From Occallatibacter savannae (GTDB lineage Bacteria; Acidobacteriota; Terriglobia; Terriglobales; Acidobacteriaceae), in contig NZ_QFFY01000008.1 in assembly GCF_003131205.1 (NCBI RefSeq), positions 62,001 through 126,000 of the forward strand: a DNA stretch of 64,000 bases. The letters run 5' to 3'. The notes under the pieces were generated by a model. That model had not been told where the DNA came from and did not search any database. It worked only from the letters and a program-made list of their open reading frames with translations. Positions 62,458 through 64,000 of this stretch are shown here, piece by piece. The translations under genes were made by a program, and so were the position numbers. How positions within the stretch are numbered: the stretch's first letter is position 1; every line of letters starts with the position of its first letter.

Positions 62458-62744
62458 CACGCATTCTCCTGGCTCTGCTCGCGTTCTATCGACGCTGGAT
62501 CTCCCCGGCGCTCCACGCCTCGGGCGGAGGCGGCGGATGCCGTTTTGTGCCCACCTGCTCGGAGTACGCAACCATCGCCATCGCCACGCATGGCCCGCTC
62601 AAGGGCAGCGCCCTTGCCATCTGGCGTCTGCTCCGATGCCACCCATTCTGTCGCGGCGGGCTGGATCCGGTACCGCCCATCTCGAAACAAACGAAATCAA
62701 ACGGCAGCACGGCCGAACATCTGCCGCACAAGCCTTTACCATAG
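62454..62744 (+). CDS. yidD: membrane protein insertion efficiency factor YidD
   Basis: A 96-residue protein with LLALLAFYRRWISPALHA, the CRFVPTCSEYATIAIATHGPLKGSALAIWRLLRCHPFCRGGLDPVP core: both conserved Cys-containing motifs are there. The start ATG 62454 overlaps the rnpA stop. Length and position before yidC are as expected. It aids membrane insertion by YidC. Confidence 0.96.
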   Translation: MTRILLALLAFYRRWISPALHASGGGGGCRFVPTCSEYATIAIATHGPLKGSALAIWRLLRCHPFCRGGLDPVPPISKQTKSNGSTAEHLPHKPLP

Positions 62745-62834
62745 AACGAGAGGCGAGCCTCACCATCCCGGACAGCGATCTCGCACCGGGAAATTGCGAA
62801 CGGCGCGCCACTCCTCAACGACAGGAAAAATTCT

Positions 62835-64000
62835 TTGCCCGAAATTCGCAATCCTAACCTCGACTCTCAGGGGCCCGGCGGAGGCAGCGCGCCAGGTGGC
62901 GACTCCCGCAGCATGATCCTCCTGATGGGTCTTGTGCTCGTCGGCGTGATGGCATTCCAGTGGTTCAAGAAGCCCGAGGCTGCTTCTCCTGCGCAGAACC
63001 AGCAGGTCCAGCAAGCGCAGCAGTCCCAGCAGACAGCAGCCAGCGCGTCCGCATCGGGCGCTTCAGGAACGACGCCCGCAAATCAGGATGCGCCTGCTAC
63101 CGCATCGCAGGTTGGCGCTGCCTCTGAAACCACCACCACCATCGAGAACGAAAAGTTCCGCATCACCTTTACGAACAAGGGCGCCCAGGTCCAGCACTGG
63201 ATTCTGAAGGGCTTCACCGATTCCACCGGCAAGCCGCTCGACATGGTGCAGGAGCAGGCCGCGGCACGCTTTGGTCTTCCGCTCTCGCTCTACACCTACG
63301 ACAGCGGTTTGACCGCTCAGCTGAATACGGCGCTCTATCAGCCTTCTACGACAGGGCAGGTTCTGGCGCCCAATTCTGTCAGCTTCCACTACGCATCCGG
63401 CGGCCTGGATGTTGTTAAGACCTTCAGCTTCAACACCACGTACGTCGTCAGCGCACACGTCGAGGTCAAGCGAAATGGCCAGCCGGTCCGTGCCTTGGTG
63501 GCATGGCCCGCCGGCCTCGGCGACATGGAAGAGTTCCTCGCCGCAGCGGGTAAGCGCACCACCTTCGCCACGCATACCGATTCGCAATTTGCCTGGTCCA
63601 TTGACGGTAAGCAGGACACCCAGGCGGTAAGAAAGGTTAGCGGCAACGCCACGATCGATCAGCCCTACGAGTACGCCGCGCTGATGGACCTCTACTTCGC
63701 GGCCGCATTCCTGCCCGACGTGCCGCAGCGCACCACGCTCGTCACGTTTCACAACTCCATAGATCTGCCCAGCGATCTTTCCGACCCGAACAGCGCCAAG
63801 AAGCCGGCCGACGTAATCGGCCTCGCCCTGGGCGATCAGAGCGGCGACACCAACGTTCGCATCTATGCCGGGCCGAAGGAAACCGACATCCTCAACTCCG
63901 TCCACGCCATGGGCTCCGAAGGACATCCGACCGGAGAGTCGCTCGGCTCGCTGATCCAGTACGGCTGGTGGGGAGTGATCGCCAAGCCTCTCTACGTCGC
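62835..64000 (+). CDS. yidC: membrane protein insertase YidC, 3' truncated by the window
   Basis: The start is TTG 62835 (MPEIRNPNLDSQ) with AGGA eight bases upstream. After a membrane segment (about residues 27-43, MILLMGLVLVGVMAFQW) and a Gln/Ala/Ser-rich linker comes the large periplasmic domain typical of Gram-negative YidC: IENEKFRITFTNKGAQVQHWILKGF, ALMDLYFAAAFLPD and the start of the conserved GWWGVIAKPLY before the second membrane helix. The core insertase helices lie beyond the window. Last visible gene of the rpmH operon. Confidence 0.95.
   Translation, partial: MPEIRNPNLDSQGPGGGSAPGGDSRSMILLMGLVLVGVMAFQWFKKPEAASPAQNQQVQQAQQSQQTAASASASGASGTTPANQDAPATASQVGAASETTTTIENEKFRITFTNKGAQVQHWILKGFTDSTGKPLDMVQEQAAARFGLPLSLYTYDSGLTAQLNTALYQPSTTGQVLAPNSVSFHYASGGLDVVKTFSFNTTYVVSAHVEVKRNGQPVRALVAWPAGLGDMEEFLAAAGKRTTFATHTDSQFAWSIDGKQDTQAVRKVSGNATIDQPYEYAALMDLYFAAAFLPDVPQRTTLVTFHNSIDLPSDLSDPNSAKKPADVIGLALGDQSGDTNVRIYAGPKETDILNSVHAMGSEGHPTGESLGSLIQYGWWGVIAKPLYV

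Overview
The window is about 64 kb of GC-rich bacterial chromosome. It most resembles the Acidobacteriota (Acidobacteriaceae/Terriglobales type). This is inferred from gene content I associate with that group: an ASPIC/UnbV FG-GAP protein, a tandem DUF507 pair, a YXWGXW protein, two Skp/OmpH-like genes near bamA, a TolC-type RND system, a secreted GH10 xylanase and a stand-alone four-helix-bundle (S23/IVP-type) gene. No rRNA, transposase, phage or CRISPR array is visible. One tRNA, tRNA-Glu(CTC), is present. Almost all genes are ordinary chromosomal ones, and the right end is the dnaA | rpmH-rnpA-yidD-yidC region, usually near the replication origin.

Layout. 1-3.7 kb: truncated CYTH protein, DUF1622 protein, two tiny Cys-containing proteins, ASPIC/UnbV protein. 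3.8-7.4 kb: secA and a small membrane protein (-). 7.4-12 kb: DinB, a Tat-exported TIM-barrel protein and three secreted proteins, including a phosphoesterase. 12.2-15.4 kb: a strong promoter and a multi-module GH10 xylanase. 15.4-22.4 kb: tmk, DUF3034, YXWGXW, recJ, a (2Fe-2S) ferredoxin-like protein, DUF507 pair, tRNA-Glu. 22.4-25.9 kb: a frameshifted methyltransferase, a histone-H1-like protein, an MltD-like lytic transglycosylase. 26-34.7 kb: lepA, then an envelope cluster on the minus strand (bamA, methyltransferase, skp, mazEF, skp). 35-41.4 kb: gpx-doxX-chrA operon, a frameshifted membrane-anchored protein, LigB-type dioxygenase, SIMPL protein, trpD. 41.5-49.2 kb: DUF5990, sucC/sucD split by an inserted gene, nitronate monooxygenase, M13 peptidase, ndk, YceH. 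49.3-55.1 kb: RND efflux operon (tolC-like, adaptor, pump). 55.2-59.5 kb: aldo/keto reductase, R3H (Jag-like) protein, nucleoside hydrolase, glycine-zipper lipoprotein, VOC protein. 59.7-64 kb: dnaA, a 695-bp gene-free region, rpmH, rnpA, yidD and the start of yidC.

The most unusual structure is a family of degenerate 7-bp tandem repeats (core AGCTNNN or CAGNNNN) at about a dozen intergenic sites, often starting within a few bases of a stop codon. At one site two such arrays in opposite orientation flank a four-helix-bundle gene. The whole unit sits between sucC and sucD with a 13-bp direct repeat (AGCTAGGAGCTTT) at both ends, and that repeat supplies the sucD Shine-Dalgarno sequence. At a second site (21446-21538) two inverted heptad arrays with 8-bp perfect terminal inverted repeats flank only about 20 bp, like a gene-less version. 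This looks like a small element family that I cannot match to a named class.

Two genes (22431-23131 and 37354-38591) each appear broken by one missing base in a short G/C run. That could be real decay or sequence error.
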